A DNA stretch of 64,000 bases from Hoylesella nanceiensis DSM 19126 = JCM 15639 (lineage in GTDB: Bacteria > Bacteroidota > Bacteroidia > Bacteroidales > Bacteroidaceae), in NCBI RefSeq assembly GCF_000379965.1, contig NZ_KB904328.1, positions 1 to 64,000 of the forward strand, in the 5' to 3' direction. A program made the position numbers and the translations under genes. Below the pieces are notes generated by a model, which saw only the letters and a program-made list of their open reading frames with translations, searched no databases and had not been told where the DNA came from. Position 1 is the first letter of the stretch. Every line of letters starts with the position of its first letter. This document shows positions 34,834 to 44,095 of the stretch, piece after piece.

Positions 34834-34857
34834 GCCATTTCAAGGAATTGAAACGGC
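34834..34857 (-). terminator. Terminator of the DUF6377 gene
   Basis: On the minus strand GCCGTTTCAA pairs TTGAAATGGC (one G-T wobble) around a TTCC loop, followed by a T-rich stretch. It lies 18 bases after the stop codon at 34876 and ends the helicase-DUF6377 transcript. Confidence 0.75.
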
Positions 34858-34875
34858 AAAAGCTTGGAATGAGAA

Positions 34876-36474
34876 CTAAATCTCCATGATTTTCTGTTCA
34901 AACAAATCGTTCTCTACCCACGATTTGTTCTTCACTCGGGTTTTATAGGTATTGATGGTGTGAACCGAATAGTTTAAGAATTTGGCAATTCTTTCGCTAT
35001 CTTGTATGCCTAAACGAATGAGAGCGAAGATACGCATCTCTGTTGTTAGATGCTCATTCAGCATCGAACGGCGTTGAGTTGTGGGCTCAAAGAGTTGCTC
35101 ATAGCGGTCTATAAAGTGTGGAAAGAGCTTTAAAAAGGTTTCATCAAAGTCTGAATACATACTCTTTCGCTCGCTTTCGAGCACCGATTCGTTTACACTT
35201 TGACGCAAAGAGTCGAATTGTCTACTTATAATCTTGCGCTCAATGCCTTTGTAAAGCTTTTCGAGTTTCGAAATATACTCTGCATTTAGATAGAAAGAAC
35301 GCCCTATATACTCGTCTTTTATCTTGTTTGCCTCGTTCAACTTCATATTCGATTGCACCAAGCTGTTGTTCTGTTCTTCGATAATTTCTTGCGCTTTGTG
35401 CAGCTTTTTCATTTGTTTTTTAATCACCCAAACGCCATATATCAAGCCAAGAAGAAGGCAAATGACTACGAAAGCGGCAATAGCCATGCTGTTTCGTTGC
35501 TGTTGTAGCATGGTTAAGCGTTCTTGTTCGATGATAGGAAGAATGTTTCCAATCTCTATTTTGCGCTGACGTGCATCGTAAAAGTTGGCATCTTCGAGCG
35601 AGAGTTGCACATAATCAATGGCTTTATTGATCTCTCCTCGAGTGTAAAGAAAGCCCCCTAAGACCCTAAGAGCGGTGTTTTCTTTGGTCACCGACATGTT
35701 ATCATAAATGGCTGCAAGGGCTAAATAGTGGATAGTTTGCGTTTCATCGCCCAGCTCTTTATATACCCAACCAAGACAAGAGGTGACAATTGCTTTGGTA
35801 TGTAGGTCGATATCGGGTGACGAAAGCGTTTTTAATAATGGCTCGATGCACGCTGTGTAGTTGTGTTTCTTAAGACTTCGCATGCCAATAGCATAATACC
35901 ACTCCCACGATTGGGGCTTTAATAGCGTTAAAAGCGAATCGGTATAGATATGACCTTGCGCACAATAATTGTCTCGATAGGCTTTACTTTGATTATAATC
36001 TGCGATGTCGTAGTATAAACGCACCTGCATTTTATAATACAACTCTTTGTATTTGGGATCTACATTGTTGTGCTTTAAGAGTCGCATTTGATCGAAAGCT
36101 TCTTTATAAAGTCCTGCTGATAAAAGGCAAAAAGCTTTCATACAGCCCGCTTCTAACACATAATTGCGATTAGAAAGCTGTTGAGCAATGGTTTCACAAC
36201 GCTCTGCATACACCATAGCAGAGTCGTATTGATACGACTTATACTGCTCGTATAACTTCGAATAGGCTTTATATCGCTCTTCAATGGTTGTAGACTTAGC
36301 CGCCAAAGTGTATAAACTTTTTAGTTCTTCTCGCTTTTTCTCTTCATAACTATTGCGCTTTTGCAATACAGAATCGAGTCTCATCAATGTTTGTTGCGCA
36401 TTGGTTGTGGCCTGAACGCAGTGAAACGAGAAGATAAAAAGAAAGCTAATAAATAGTTTCAACATCATGATCAT
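34876..36474 (-). CDS. DUF6377 membrane protein with TPR-like sensor and C-terminal HTH
   Basis: The 532-residue protein has an N-terminal signal/anchor (1-22) and a helical TPR-like periplasmic region (about 25-320). A single membrane span (about 329-351) is followed by a coiled coil (about 355-440). At the C-terminus (about 475-520) Ser-Glu-Arg-Ile-Ala-Lys-Phe-Leu-Asn-Tyr-Ser-Val-His-Thr-Ile-Asn-Thr-Tyr-Lys looks like a LuxR-type helix-turn-helix. This is the DUF6377 layout of Bacteroidetes: a periplasmic sensor joined to a cytoplasmic DNA-binding domain in one chain. The target is unknown. It follows the helicase gene by 17 bases. Confidence 0.82.
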   Translation of the reverse strand: MIMMLKLFISFLFIFSFHCVQATTNAQQTLMRLDSVLQKRNSYEEKKREELKSLYTLAAKSTTIEERYKAYSKLYEQYKSYQYDSAMVYAERCETIAQQLSNRNYVLEAGCMKAFCLLSAGLYKEAFDQMRLLKHNNVDPKYKELYYKMQVRLYYDIADYNQSKAYRDNYCAQGHIYTDSLLTLLKPQSWEWYYAIGMRSLKKHNYTACIEPLLKTLSSPDIDLHTKAIVTSCLGWVYKELGDETQTIHYLALAAIYDNMSVTKENTALRVLGGFLYTRGEINKAIDYVQLSLEDANFYDARQRKIEIGNILPIIEQERLTMLQQQRNSMAIAAFVVICLLLGLIYGVWVIKKQMKKLHKAQEIIEEQNNSLVQSNMKLNEANKIKDEYIGRSFYLNAEYISKLEKLYKGIERKIISRQFDSLRQSVNESVLESERKSMYSDFDETFLKLFPHFIDRYEQLFEPTTQRRSMLNEHLTTEMRIFALIRLGIQDSERIAKFLNYSVHTINTYKTRVKNKSWVENDLFEQKIMEI

Positions 36475-36491
36475 ATCGTAAAGGTTGATGA

Positions 36492-39182
36492 TTAAGAACT
36501 AAATAGCGATGCTATTGAATTCATAAAGCGAGTGAGATAGCGTGGAGTGGGATTGTTATAATAGCCTATTTTGCTTGAAGCATAAATCATCCAAAGGCGC
36601 TTTCGTGCCCGAGAAAGGGCGACATAGAACTTTCGAGCGTCTTCTAATACCAGCTCTGGGTTATCCTTTATGAAGTAATTGGGATAGCGTCCTTCGGCTA
36701 CATCATACACAATTACATTGTCAAACTCGAGTCCTTTTGCCTTATGAATGGTGCTTATAAAAATCTTTTCGTGAATAATTGAACTGCCACAAAGGTCTGC
36801 TTCTTTCAGAGTTGCAATTTCATTTACATGCAAAAAGAGCTGTTGCGCCAAACAATTCTCTTCGTGTTTGTCTACAATCTCATTCTCAATATAATTGAAT
36901 ACGTATTCGGTTGCACTCAAAGGCTTCATAATCTCTGCCTCAACCACTTGATTATAGAACCAAACCAACTGCGAAACAAGGGCTGATTGCTGCTCTGTTT
37001 CTTGCTTTTTCCATAGCTCTTGCTGTGCCTGACGATAAATATCGCCATAGAATCTCTTTAACTTTTGAACCTTTGCATCGACCTTTGGGTGGGCAAGAAA
37101 CTCACTTTGCCCTTTTAACTTCTCTACGCTTTGTTGATAACAAAAATACACCAATCCAACAGTGGCATGCACATCGGCATCGGCAAGGTGCGTGTTTTGC
37201 CCCTCAAGTCTAAACTCTTGCAACAAATTCTTGAGCTTATAGTTCTTCAAAGAGGGCTGAAGAAGGCGTGTAAGCTTCAATGTATCGATGTAAGAAGAAT
37301 GCTTTTGCAAGAAAGTGTATTGAGGTAGGTACCTTAAAAGATTGTTATAGAGAATTTGATAGTCGAAAGTTGCGTTGTGACCAACGAGCAATGCGTCATC
37401 AATATAATCCATAAAGCGAGCCAAAGCCTCTGCAGGTGCGTGCAAAGTGTGGTTTTTCATTTCCTCAATAAGCGGGTTTTCGATGTCGCCAAGCATTGCA
37501 GGAATGGGTCGTTTGGTGTCGATAAAGATCTCAAAACGCTCGTTTTCGAGCACCTCTCCCTTTGTAATTTTAACGGCAGCAATCTGCACTATGTCGTCTT
37601 CTAACACGTTTAAGCCTGTTGTTTCGGTATCGAACACCACCAAAGTGTCTTGTTCATAGTGGCGAACAAAGCGTTCAACGTAGGTTGAAGGCGCATCGTT
37701 TAGCAAGTCAGAAACGCTTATTGCCCGTTCATTGAGCAAGCGAACGAATCGCTGAGAGGCTGCATTGGTACTGAAAATTTTGAGTCCTTTCAATATTCTC
37801 GACCACGAAATGAAATTGTGTTCGTTAGCAATCACGCCCAAATGAGCGATTAACAATTTGATAAGAGGAGTGGAAAACAAATCTTGCCCCGACACTTTAA
37901 AATGGGGAATATGTTGAGTGTTTAACTCTTCGCTTATCTTATCGGCATCGGCATTCGAGCTAACTATAATCGAAGTGGTTTCGTTTGGGTGATCGTTGAG
38001 CAGCTTTTGAGCCAACAAGGCGGTGTCTCTTAGCTCCTCTTCTAACGTTCCTGAGGTGATAATCTTTAGTTCATCGCCTGTTTGTGGGGTTTCTTTTAGG
38101 GTAGAAGGAAGTAGCTCTGGAGCGATATGTAGCTGATGTTGGGCAAAGGTGTTGAGCACTTTTACCAAATAAGAGGGTGCTCGGTGGTTGGTGTGTAAAT
38201 GGTAGATATACCCTTTGCAACGCTCTTTTAGGAGTGAAAGCGTACTTAGTTTGGCTCCCATAAACGAGAAGATGGCCTGCTGTTCGTCGCCTAAATACAC
38301 CACAGAACGCTGCTCTTTGGTGGTGATGGCATCGACAATGGCCAATTGCAAAGCGTTTAAATCTTGCACTTCGTCGATTTGTACCCACGAATAATGGCGA
38401 TACTCGTTGGCAGAAGGTGAGGTATAAGCATTGTAAGTGAGCATTAACAAGTCTTCGAAATCGTATAACTGGTTCTCATCTTTATAGCTTGCGTAATAAT
38501 TGGCGATGTCTACTCGCTTGAAAAACGACTTTAACAGCTTTGCCATACCATAATCGAACAGCGGATTATCGAGTGCATCGGCATATCGTTTACTATGGTC
38601 GAAGATATCAATCATGGTCGAAGCAGAGAGCTCTATGTGCAGTTGTTGGCACAAATAGCGCAACGCGGTGACATCGTCGGCAGTGATACAATCGGGGTGA
38701 AGACGCAATTCTTTGGGGTGATTGCTCTTTAACTGGAAGATGAAAGCGGCCAGTTGAACGCAAGAAAAATAGGAACGACGGAGCGTTGGATTACTACTTA
38801 CGCCCTGTTCTTCCTCTTCTAAATAGCCAGAAAGAATGGAGATAGCATCGTCGTCATCGATAATTGAAGAGCCAGCAGGTATGATATTCTCTTCAAAAAG
38901 AAACTTAGAACAATAGCGATGCACGTTTCCTACAAACACTTCGAGTGCCTGTGGCAGGTCGATATTGCTCTGAATACGTTCTAACATGCCTCGTGCTGCT
39001 CTGTTGGTAAAGGTTAAGCAGAGCATATCTTGCGGACGAACACCATTTAAAAGTGCTTTTTGCAGACGCAAAGTAAGTATCTGTGTCTTTCCACATCCAG
39101 GCGGAGCAAACACTAAAGCGTCTCCTTCTTCGATGTCGATAACACGCTGTTGGTCGCTATCTGGTATGAAAGAAGTATTCAT
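36492..39182 (-). CDS. UvrD/Rep-type helicase with an inserted DEDDh exonuclease domain
   Basis: This 896-residue superfamily 1A helicase has Walker A Pro-Pro-Gly-Cys-Gly-Lys-Thr (27-33), Walker B Ile-Asp-Glu-Val-Gln-Asp (269-274), motif III near 298-310, motif V at about 809-825 and motif VI at 851-864. Between the core halves, residues about 513-685 form a DnaQ-like 3'-5' exonuclease: Asp518-x-Glu520-Thr-Thr-Gly, Gly-His-Asn-Ala-Thr-Phe-Asp607, and His665 with Asp670. All DEDDh residues are present, so both activities are likely intact. It probably acts in DNA repair. A RecB-like nuclease is absent. The gene is upstream of, and probably co-transcribed with, the DUF6377 gene. Confidence 0.92.
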   Translation of the reverse strand: MNTSFIPDSDQQRVIDIEEGDALVFAPPGCGKTQILTLRLQKALLNGVRPQDMLCLTFTNRAARGMLERIQSNIDLPQALEVFVGNVHRYCSKFLFEENIIPAGSSIIDDDDAISILSGYLEEEEQGVSSNPTLRRSYFSCVQLAAFIFQLKSNHPKELRLHPDCITADDVTALRYLCQQLHIELSASTMIDIFDHSKRYADALDNPLFDYGMAKLLKSFFKRVDIANYYASYKDENQLYDFEDLLMLTYNAYTSPSANEYRHYSWVQIDEVQDLNALQLAIVDAITTKEQRSVVYLGDEQQAIFSFMGAKLSTLSLLKERCKGYIYHLHTNHRAPSYLVKVLNTFAQHQLHIAPELLPSTLKETPQTGDELKIITSGTLEEELRDTALLAQKLLNDHPNETTSIIVSSNADADKISEELNTQHIPHFKVSGQDLFSTPLIKLLIAHLGVIANEHNFISWSRILKGLKIFSTNAASQRFVRLLNERAISVSDLLNDAPSTYVERFVRHYEQDTLVVFDTETTGLNVLEDDIVQIAAVKITKGEVLENERFEIFIDTKRPIPAMLGDIENPLIEEMKNHTLHAPAEALARFMDYIDDALLVGHNATFDYQILYNNLLRYLPQYTFLQKHSSYIDTLKLTRLLQPSLKNYKLKNLLQEFRLEGQNTHLADADVHATVGLVYFCYQQSVEKLKGQSEFLAHPKVDAKVQKLKRFYGDIYRQAQQELWKKQETEQQSALVSQLVWFYNQVVEAEIMKPLSATEYVFNYIENEIVDKHEENCLAQQLFLHVNEIATLKEADLCGSSIIHEKIFISTIHKAKGLEFDNVIVYDVAEGRYPNYFIKDNPELVLEDARKFYVALSRARKRLWMIYASSKIGYYNNPTPRYLTRFMNSIASLFSS

Positions 39183-39261
39183 AGGCTCGAAAAATGAAAT
39201 CTAATTGAAACTTATGTATTCCTGAGAATCTATCTCCTTGATTATCAGAAGTGTTGACATC

Positions 39262-39371
39262 GCTCTGCAATAACATTGAGTTAGTATTGCAAAAGCATTG
39301 AGTTTGAAGCGTAAAAGAAGTGCTTTTGCACCCTAAAAGCATTGCTATTGAAAACGAACTGCTATTAAGTT
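39262..39371 (-). repeat. 22-bp-period palindromic repeat, copy F (5 units, inverted)
   Basis: Read on the minus strand, units start at 39371, 39349, 39327, 39305 and 39283. Unit 2 is AATAGCAATGCTTTT followed by AGGGTGC; units 3 and 4 are AAAAGCACTTCTTTT and AAACTCAATGCTTTT. Unit 1 is weak. A fifth unit, TAACTCAATGTTATT, keeps the 22-base register. It lies between the helicase gene and the CBM9-like gene and is the only inverted and only five-unit copy found. Confidence 0.75.
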
Positions 39372-39446
39372 GCAAAACAACAACTTTTCTTTCAAAAAAC
39401 AAAAGGATGCTGCACAGCGTTTTGTTGCACAGCACCCTTTGTGTTA

Positions 39447-40100
39447 TTACTTACAGATTACCTCGCCAAAGAATGCTGGACAGTGGAAATCTGGATTGGG
39501 AAGTTCGATTGAATTCCATGAAAGAAAATGCGGTTTTGGTAGCTTGTCGCCGCATTTATAGAAGTTAGCACGAATGGTATGCGCATCTAATGAGGGCACA
39601 TCGTGCTTAAAGAAGGTTGTGAAAGGAACAACTAAAGCAAGTTCCCACTGGCCTGTTGCAGGCTTTGTGTCGAATGGTTGATCGCCTAATGATGACCAAC
39701 GCTTAATTCCTTTCATCACTCCTACGGGCGCAAGGGTACGGTTTTCACGTCCACTTCCAAAGCCAACCAACACTGTTCCCGCACAGTTACACTCTATATT
39801 ATAATAGGTGTTGTCGGCAACAGGCGAACAGAAGAACTCGCAACAAGCATCTTCCCACACCTTGCCGTTGTCTTCTTCGGCTACAGCTCGTATGTGTTCT
39901 TCTTCAACAACATAGTGAAGAAGAATGCTATTGCTTGTATAAGCCATTCTAAATTGTACGTTTGGGGCATAGGGGAACTCTGCTTTCCAATTGACACAAT
40001 CGATATTTTCGAATGGAATTTCATTCTTATCAAGCAATGTAGGAATGTCTTTTGCATTGACATTGCTGAGGTCTAGTTTCTTAATCGCTAATTTCTTCAT
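39447..40100 (-). CDS. CBM9-like (DOMON-fold) carbohydrate-binding protein
   Basis: From the preferred start (40100) the protein has 217 residues. A longer frame begins at 40250 but overlaps the upstream kinase gene by 137 bases and would add an unrelated hydrophobic stretch, so I reject it. The pattern Asp-x-x-Asn-Trp-Lys-Ala-Glu-Phe-Pro-Tyr, then Val-Trp-Glu-Asp-Ala-Cys-Cys-Glu-Phe-Phe (about 75-85) and Tyr-Tyr-Asn-Ile-Glu-Cys-Asn, matches the family 9-like carbohydrate-binding proteins of Bacteroidetes. No signal peptide is visible, so it is probably cytosolic. It lies 13 bases after the hexosamine-kinase-like gene, suggesting a link to amino-sugar use. Confidence 0.82.
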   Translation of the reverse strand: MKKLAIKKLDLSNVNAKDIPTLLDKNEIPFENIDCVNWKAEFPYAPNVQFRMAYTSNSILLHYVVEEEHIRAVAEEDNGKVWEDACCEFFCSPVADNTYYNIECNCAGTVLVGFGSGRENRTLAPVGVMKGIKRWSSLGDQPFDTKPATGQWELALVVPFTTFFKHDVPSLDAHTIRANFYKCGDKLPKPHFLSWNSIELPNPDFHCPAFFGEVICK

Positions 40101-40113
40101 AAGTTTTAACTGC

Positions 40114-41202
40114 TTAGTGCTTTCTATGTTTGTTGATAAAATCATCCATGGATGCCTTGTGTTCAAGCACACTATCATACAAAGCACGCTGATTAAGAGC
40201 ACGCACAAGATTGTGATTTTCGTACTTCGTTTTGAAATAAACATCGCCATTGATATAGTCTGTCAAGAATCTTACACATTGCATGAATGGGAATAGCGAC
40301 ACAGCATACGACAAATTGCTTATCTCAACGTCTGTAAGGAAGTTGCCAGCACTCTCTAAATATCCCTTAGTGAAAGCTTGGAAGATAGGCTCATTGAATC
40401 CAACTTTGCTCAAATCGGGATCGTCCTCTGCCACAAAGTTAGCTCCAGTACGCAAGAAATCGCCATAATCAGAGAATACATAGCTTGGCATTACGGTGTC
40501 AAGGTCGATAACACAAAGGATATTTCCCTCTTCATCAAAAAGCATGTTGTTTACTTTTGTGTCGCAATGGCAAACTCGTTTAGGAAGAATTCCTTTTCTA
40601 TAAAGCTGTTCTGCTTTACACATTTCATCTGCTTTGCTATAGATATAGTCTACAAGGTCTTGTACTTCAGCCAAACGTTGCTTTGGATTTGCCTCGATAG
40701 CATCGTTTAACTGCTTCATACGGAATTCCATATTGTGGAAATCGGGAATGGTTTCGCCAAGTGTTTCGGGCACGTCTACAAGGTAGTTTTCAAACTCTCC
40801 GAACGCAAGTCCTGCATAATAAGCTGATTCTTCATTAACAGCTTCTCTACTTGTTGCGTCTTTTATAAACACAGAGATACGCCAATATTTTCCTTGTTCA
40901 TCACAATAATAGGTTTTTCCATCAGTAGTTTGAACAAAAGAAAGCACCTTTCTATCAAGGTCTTTCTCACCTTTTTGGGTAAGTTTTTTGCGAATGTGCT
41001 TTGTAACTACTTCGACATTGTGCTGAAGTAGGTCGACATCTTTGAAAATATCGTTATTGATTCGTTGCAAAACATAATCGGGATCGTTGTCAGAAACGGT
41101 CCTAACCAAGTATGTATCGTTAATCAAACCATTACCTAAAGGCTTTACTTCTTGCACTTCTCCTGTGATAACGAAGTGCGATAAAATTGTATTAAAATCC
41201 AT
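40114..41202 (-). CDS. APH-fold sugar kinase, likely N-acetylhexosamine kinase
   Basis: The 362-residue protein has an aminoglycoside-phosphotransferase-like fold: an N-terminal nucleotide-binding lobe starting Leu-Gly-Asn-Gly-Leu-Ile-Asn-Asp-Thr-Tyr (22-31), the catalytic loop His212-Cys-Asp214-Thr-Lys-x-x-Asn219, and metal-binding Asp233-Leu-Asp235. It resembles the NahK-type N-acetylhexosamine 1-kinases of bifidobacteria and Bacteroides. With GH20 and NagB genes nearby, it likely phosphorylates released N-acetylhexosamine in the cytosol. The phosphorylated position is not determined by sequence. It is 113 bases downstream of the NagB-like fusion gene. Confidence 0.85.
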   Translation of the reverse strand: MDFNTILSHFVITGEVQEVKPLGNGLINDTYLVRTVSDNDPDYVLQRINNDIFKDVDLLQHNVEVVTKHIRKKLTQKGEKDLDRKVLSFVQTTDGKTYYCDEQGKYWRISVFIKDATSREAVNEESAYYAGLAFGEFENYLVDVPETLGETIPDFHNMEFRMKQLNDAIEANPKQRLAEVQDLVDYIYSKADEMCKAEQLYRKGILPKRVCHCDTKVNNMLFDEEGNILCVIDLDTVMPSYVFSDYGDFLRTGANFVAEDDPDLSKVGFNEPIFQAFTKGYLESAGNFLTDVEISNLSYAVSLFPFMQCVRFLTDYINGDVYFKTKYENHNLVRALNQRALYDSVLEHKASMDDFINKHRKH

Positions 41203-41240
41203 AATGTGATGTTCTTATATTTATATCTTTAAAAAGACGA

Positions 41241-41286
41241 AGGGCTAATGTATTCGTTCTTACATGAAGAGCCAACACATTGCCCT
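41241..41286 (-). terminator. Hairpin between the NagB-like fusion and the kinase gene
   Basis: AGGGC-T-AATGT (41241-41251) pairs ACATT-GCCCT (41277-41286) with one bulged base around a 25-base loop. There is little T-run. It may reduce or stabilise downstream expression within the amino-sugar cluster. Confidence 0.4.
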
Positions 41287-41315
41287 ACGAATCTCTTTAA
41301 CTTAATTTCTCAGAA

Positions 41316-43307
41316 TTATAGAGGTTTGTATTCAACGAAAGCTTCCATAGCTTCATAACAAGCTAAACCTAGCTTATCATAAAGCTCTGCTGTAGCTCTA
41401 TTTCTTGCCTCAGAACGTTGCCAGAACAATCTTTCATCGTTGCCAAGGAATGGTGCACTCTCCATTTGAGATGCGTGTTTAAGGATCGCATTGCGCTTAG
41501 CTCTAAGCTCTTCAGGGCTCATTGGCACGCACATCTCAATGTTTTCGATTTCCCATTCAGCCCAAGCTCCACGGTACATCCATATTCTACAATCCTTAAG
41601 CCATGCTGCTTTAGCTTTCTTTTCTTCGTCAACTGCTGCGAAAACGGCATTGGTACACTTTCTATGTGTGCCGTGTGGGTCTGCCAAGTCGCCTGCAACA
41701 TAAATCTGATGTGGTTGTACTTCTTGCAATAAAGCTTGTACGATGCGCACGTCTTTCTCGCACATTTCAAGCTTTTCGATCTTTCCTGACTCATAGAAAG
41801 GTAAGTCTAAGAAGTGCACATGGTCGAGAGGAATACCGTTATATGTTGATGCTGTTCTCGCTTCTCCACGTCTAATAAGACCTTTTATGGTCAAGATGTC
41901 ACGTGTATCGAGGTCTCCATCTTTCTTATTAGCTAAGAATTGCTTGATTTCTTGATACTTCTTGGTGATCACTTCGTCTTTACTATCAGCAAAGAGTTGG
42001 TTGAATCCATTGATGAAGTGCATGAAACGTGTTACTTCTTCATCACCAACTGCGATGTTTCCACTTGTTTCGAACACTACATGAACATCGTGTCCTTGTT
42101 GAACTAAGCGTCTTAATGTACCACCCATTGATATTACATCGTCGTCAGGGTGTGGTGAGAATACAATCACTCTCTTAGGGAATGGAGTAGCTCTTTCAGG
42201 TCTATTGGTGTCGTCTGCATTGGGTTTACCACCTGGCCAGCCTGTAATAGTGTGTTGAAGGTCATTGAATACCTTTATATTAGCGTTGTATGCAGATCCG
42301 TAAAGTGCCAATAATTCACTTAAACCATTCTCGTTATAATCTTTATTTGTTAGCTTCAACAATGGCTTATTGGTCTTTAAGCAAAGCCAAACCAATGCAG
42401 AACGAACCAATTTGTCGGTCCATTCGCATGAAGCTACCAACCATGGGTGCACAATTCGTGTGAGTTGACCAGCTGCAGCCAAGTCAACTACAACCTTAGT
42501 AGCATTGTGTGATTGTAAGAAAGAAGCAGGAACGCTGTCTGTTATCTTTCCTTCTACAGTCTTTTGAATGATACCTGCCTTCTCTTCTCCCCACGCTGTG
42601 ATGAAAATACGACGCGAAGAAAGTATTGTTTCGATACCCATTGTAATAGAACAAGGTGGAACTTGGTCGTTAGTTCCAAAGCTCATAGACATTTCTGAGC
42701 GTGAAGTAGCATCTACAAGGATTAAACGTGTAGGCGAAGTTAGTCCACTTCCTGGTTCGTTTGTTGCGATATTACCATTTCTACCAATTCCAAGTAGCAT
42801 GATATCAATGCCACCTTGCTTCTTAATATTTTGCTCATAAAGACGGCAATACTGCTGAACTTCATCTTGAGAGATTGTTCCATCGGGTGCAAAGACATTC
42901 TTTTCTTCGATATCGATGTGATCTAACAATCTTGATCTCAATTGATTTAGAGTGCTATTTTGTGAGTCTTTATTCAATGGGAAGTATTCATAAGCATTGA
43001 AAACGATAACATTTTTAAAGCTTAGTCCTTCTTCTTTATGACGACGAATGAGCTCATTGAACACAGGAGTGAGTGAAACTCCGGTGCCAAGTCCTAGCAC
43101 ACAGTGACGTCCTTCTTGGTATTTTTGTTTTATTTCTTGCTCTATTACGTCTACAATTGCTTGTGCACCACGTTCAGGAGAAGTGTAGATATCTGTTGAA
43201 AGCTTCTCTAAACGAGTAATTTCAGAGCGTTCTACGGCAGTTTTAGGATTGTAGAATTCTTCAGGAACGCTGTTTAAAGCGATCTGAGAACATAAATCTA
43301 ATCTCAT
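41316..43307 (-). CDS. NagB-like (catalytically degenerate) and PIG-L deacetylase fusion protein
   Basis: The 663-residue protein has an N-terminal NagB/SugarP-isomerase domain (about 40-300) and a C-terminal PIG-L/LmbE deacetylase domain (about 375-600). The PIG-L zinc residues are present: Ser-Pro-His386-Pro-Asp-Asp389-Asp and His-Gly-Thr-His548. In the NagB domain the E. coli residues Asp72, Asp141 and His143 correspond to Tyr106, Asn177 and Asn179; only the Glu148 equivalent (Glu184) is kept. The NagB half is thus probably not an active deaminase and may bind or sense the sugar phosphate, while the PIG-L half may deacetylate it. It follows nagB by two bases. Confidence 0.88.
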   Translation of the reverse strand: MRLDLCSQIALNSVPEEFYNPKTAVERSEITRLEKLSTDIYTSPERGAQAIVDVIEQEIKQKYQEGRHCVLGLGTGVSLTPVFNELIRRHKEEGLSFKNVIVFNAYEYFPLNKDSQNSTLNQLRSRLLDHIDIEEKNVFAPDGTISQDEVQQYCRLYEQNIKKQGGIDIMLLGIGRNGNIATNEPGSGLTSPTRLILVDATSRSEMSMSFGTNDQVPPCSITMGIETILSSRRIFITAWGEEKAGIIQKTVEGKITDSVPASFLQSHNATKVVVDLAAAGQLTRIVHPWLVASCEWTDKLVRSALVWLCLKTNKPLLKLTNKDYNENGLSELLALYGSAYNANIKVFNDLQHTITGWPGGKPNADDTNRPERATPFPKRVIVFSPHPDDDVISMGGTLRRLVQQGHDVHVVFETSGNIAVGDEEVTRFMHFINGFNQLFADSKDEVITKKYQEIKQFLANKKDGDLDTRDILTIKGLIRRGEARTASTYNGIPLDHVHFLDLPFYESGKIEKLEMCEKDVRIVQALLQEVQPHQIYVAGDLADPHGTHRKCTNAVFAAVDEEKKAKAAWLKDCRIWMYRGAWAEWEIENIEMCVPMSPEELRAKRNAILKHASQMESAPFLGNDERLFWQRSEARNRATAELYDKLGLACYEAMEAFVEYKPL

Positions 43308-43309
43308 AA

Positions 43310-44095
43310 TTATTTCCTTTCTATATCTTTAAAGTATTTGTAAGTTCCCACTTTTAATTCGTCTGTTGCAGCTTCATCACATACAATAATACCATGTTTG
43401 TGTAGTTGTAGTGCGCTGATAGTCCACATTTGGGTTACAGGACCTTCAACAGCTGCTTGCAAAGCACGTGCTTTATTGTGGCCATTCACTAGAATCAACA
43501 CTTCACGAGCATCGAGAACAGTTCCCACACCCACTGTTAAAGCGTTCTTAGGAACCTTGTTTACGTCGTTATCAAAGAAGCGAGAGTTAGCGATTATGGT
43601 GTCACTTGTAAGTGTTTTAATACGTGTTCTTGATGAAAGAGAAGAGCAAGGCTCGTTAAATGCGATATGTCCATCAGGACCAATACCACCTAAGAACAAA
43701 TCAACTCCACCTGCTTGGCGAATCAATTCTTCGTATCTTGCACATTCTTCATCTAGGTTTTCTGCGTTACCATTTAATATATGGATATTCTCTTTGGGGC
43801 AATCTATATGATTAAAGAGGTTATTTGCCATAAAAGAATGGTAGCTTTCAGGATGTGATTCAGGTAAACCACAGTACTCATCCATATTGAATGTTACTAC
43901 GTTTTTGAAAGAAACACGTCCTTCTTTGCACGCTTTTACAAGTTCTTTGTACATTCCTATTGGAGAAGAACCTGTGGGTAAACCCAATACAAAGCGGTGT
44001 TCTGGTGTTGGATTAAATTCGTTAATTCTTTTGATTACATACTCTGCAGCCCATTTCGAGAGCGCATCATAATCTTTTTCTATAATTAATCTCAT
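43310..44095 (-). CDS. nagB: Glucosamine-6-phosphate deaminase
   Basis: The 261-residue enzyme converts glucosamine-6-phosphate to fructose-6-phosphate and ammonia in the cytosol. All catalytic residues align with E. coli NagB at identical numbers: Asp72 in Asn-Met-Asp-Glu-Tyr, Asp141 and His143 in Gly-Pro-Asp-Gly-His, and Glu148 in Phe-Asn-Glu-Pro. The Gly-Leu-Pro-Thr-Gly phosphate loop (38-42) is present. Length and similarity are typical. It lies two bases upstream of the NagB-like fusion gene and downstream of the GH20 gene, forming the core of an amino-sugar cluster. NagA is not present in the window. Confidence 0.97.
   Translation of the reverse strand: MRLIIEKDYDALSKWAAEYVIKRINEFNPTPEHRFVLGLPTGSSPIGMYKELVKACKEGRVSFKNVVTFNMDEYCGLPESHPESYHSFMANNLFNHIDCPKENIHILNGNAENLDEECARYEELIRQAGGVDLFLGGIGPDGHIAFNEPCSSLSSRTRIKTLTSDTIIANSRFFDNDVNKVPKNALTVGVGTVLDAREVLILVNGHNKARALQAAVEGPVTQMWTISALQLHKHGIIVCDEAATDELKVGTYKYFKDIERK

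Larger units (their letters stand above)
34378..34875. other. Intergenic region between DUF6377 and the ten-gene operon
   Basis: These 498 bases hold the operon's -7 box, repeat copy E (34573-34660) and the terminator of the DUF6377 gene (34834-34857). A further imperfect hairpin lies at 34778-34810 (CCCTTTTGC / GCAAAAAGGG). No ORF with coding character is seen. Confidence 0.65.

Noticed and set aside
40101-40250. Longer N-terminus for the CBM9-like protein
   Set aside because: It would overlap the kinase gene by 137 bases and add a hydrophobic stretch not seen in the family; ATG at 40100 starts the conserved part.
41316-43307. NagB-like/PIG-L fusion as two genes joined by a sequencing error
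   Set aside because: The frame is continuous, the linker has normal composition and there is no internal stop or start signal between the domains.
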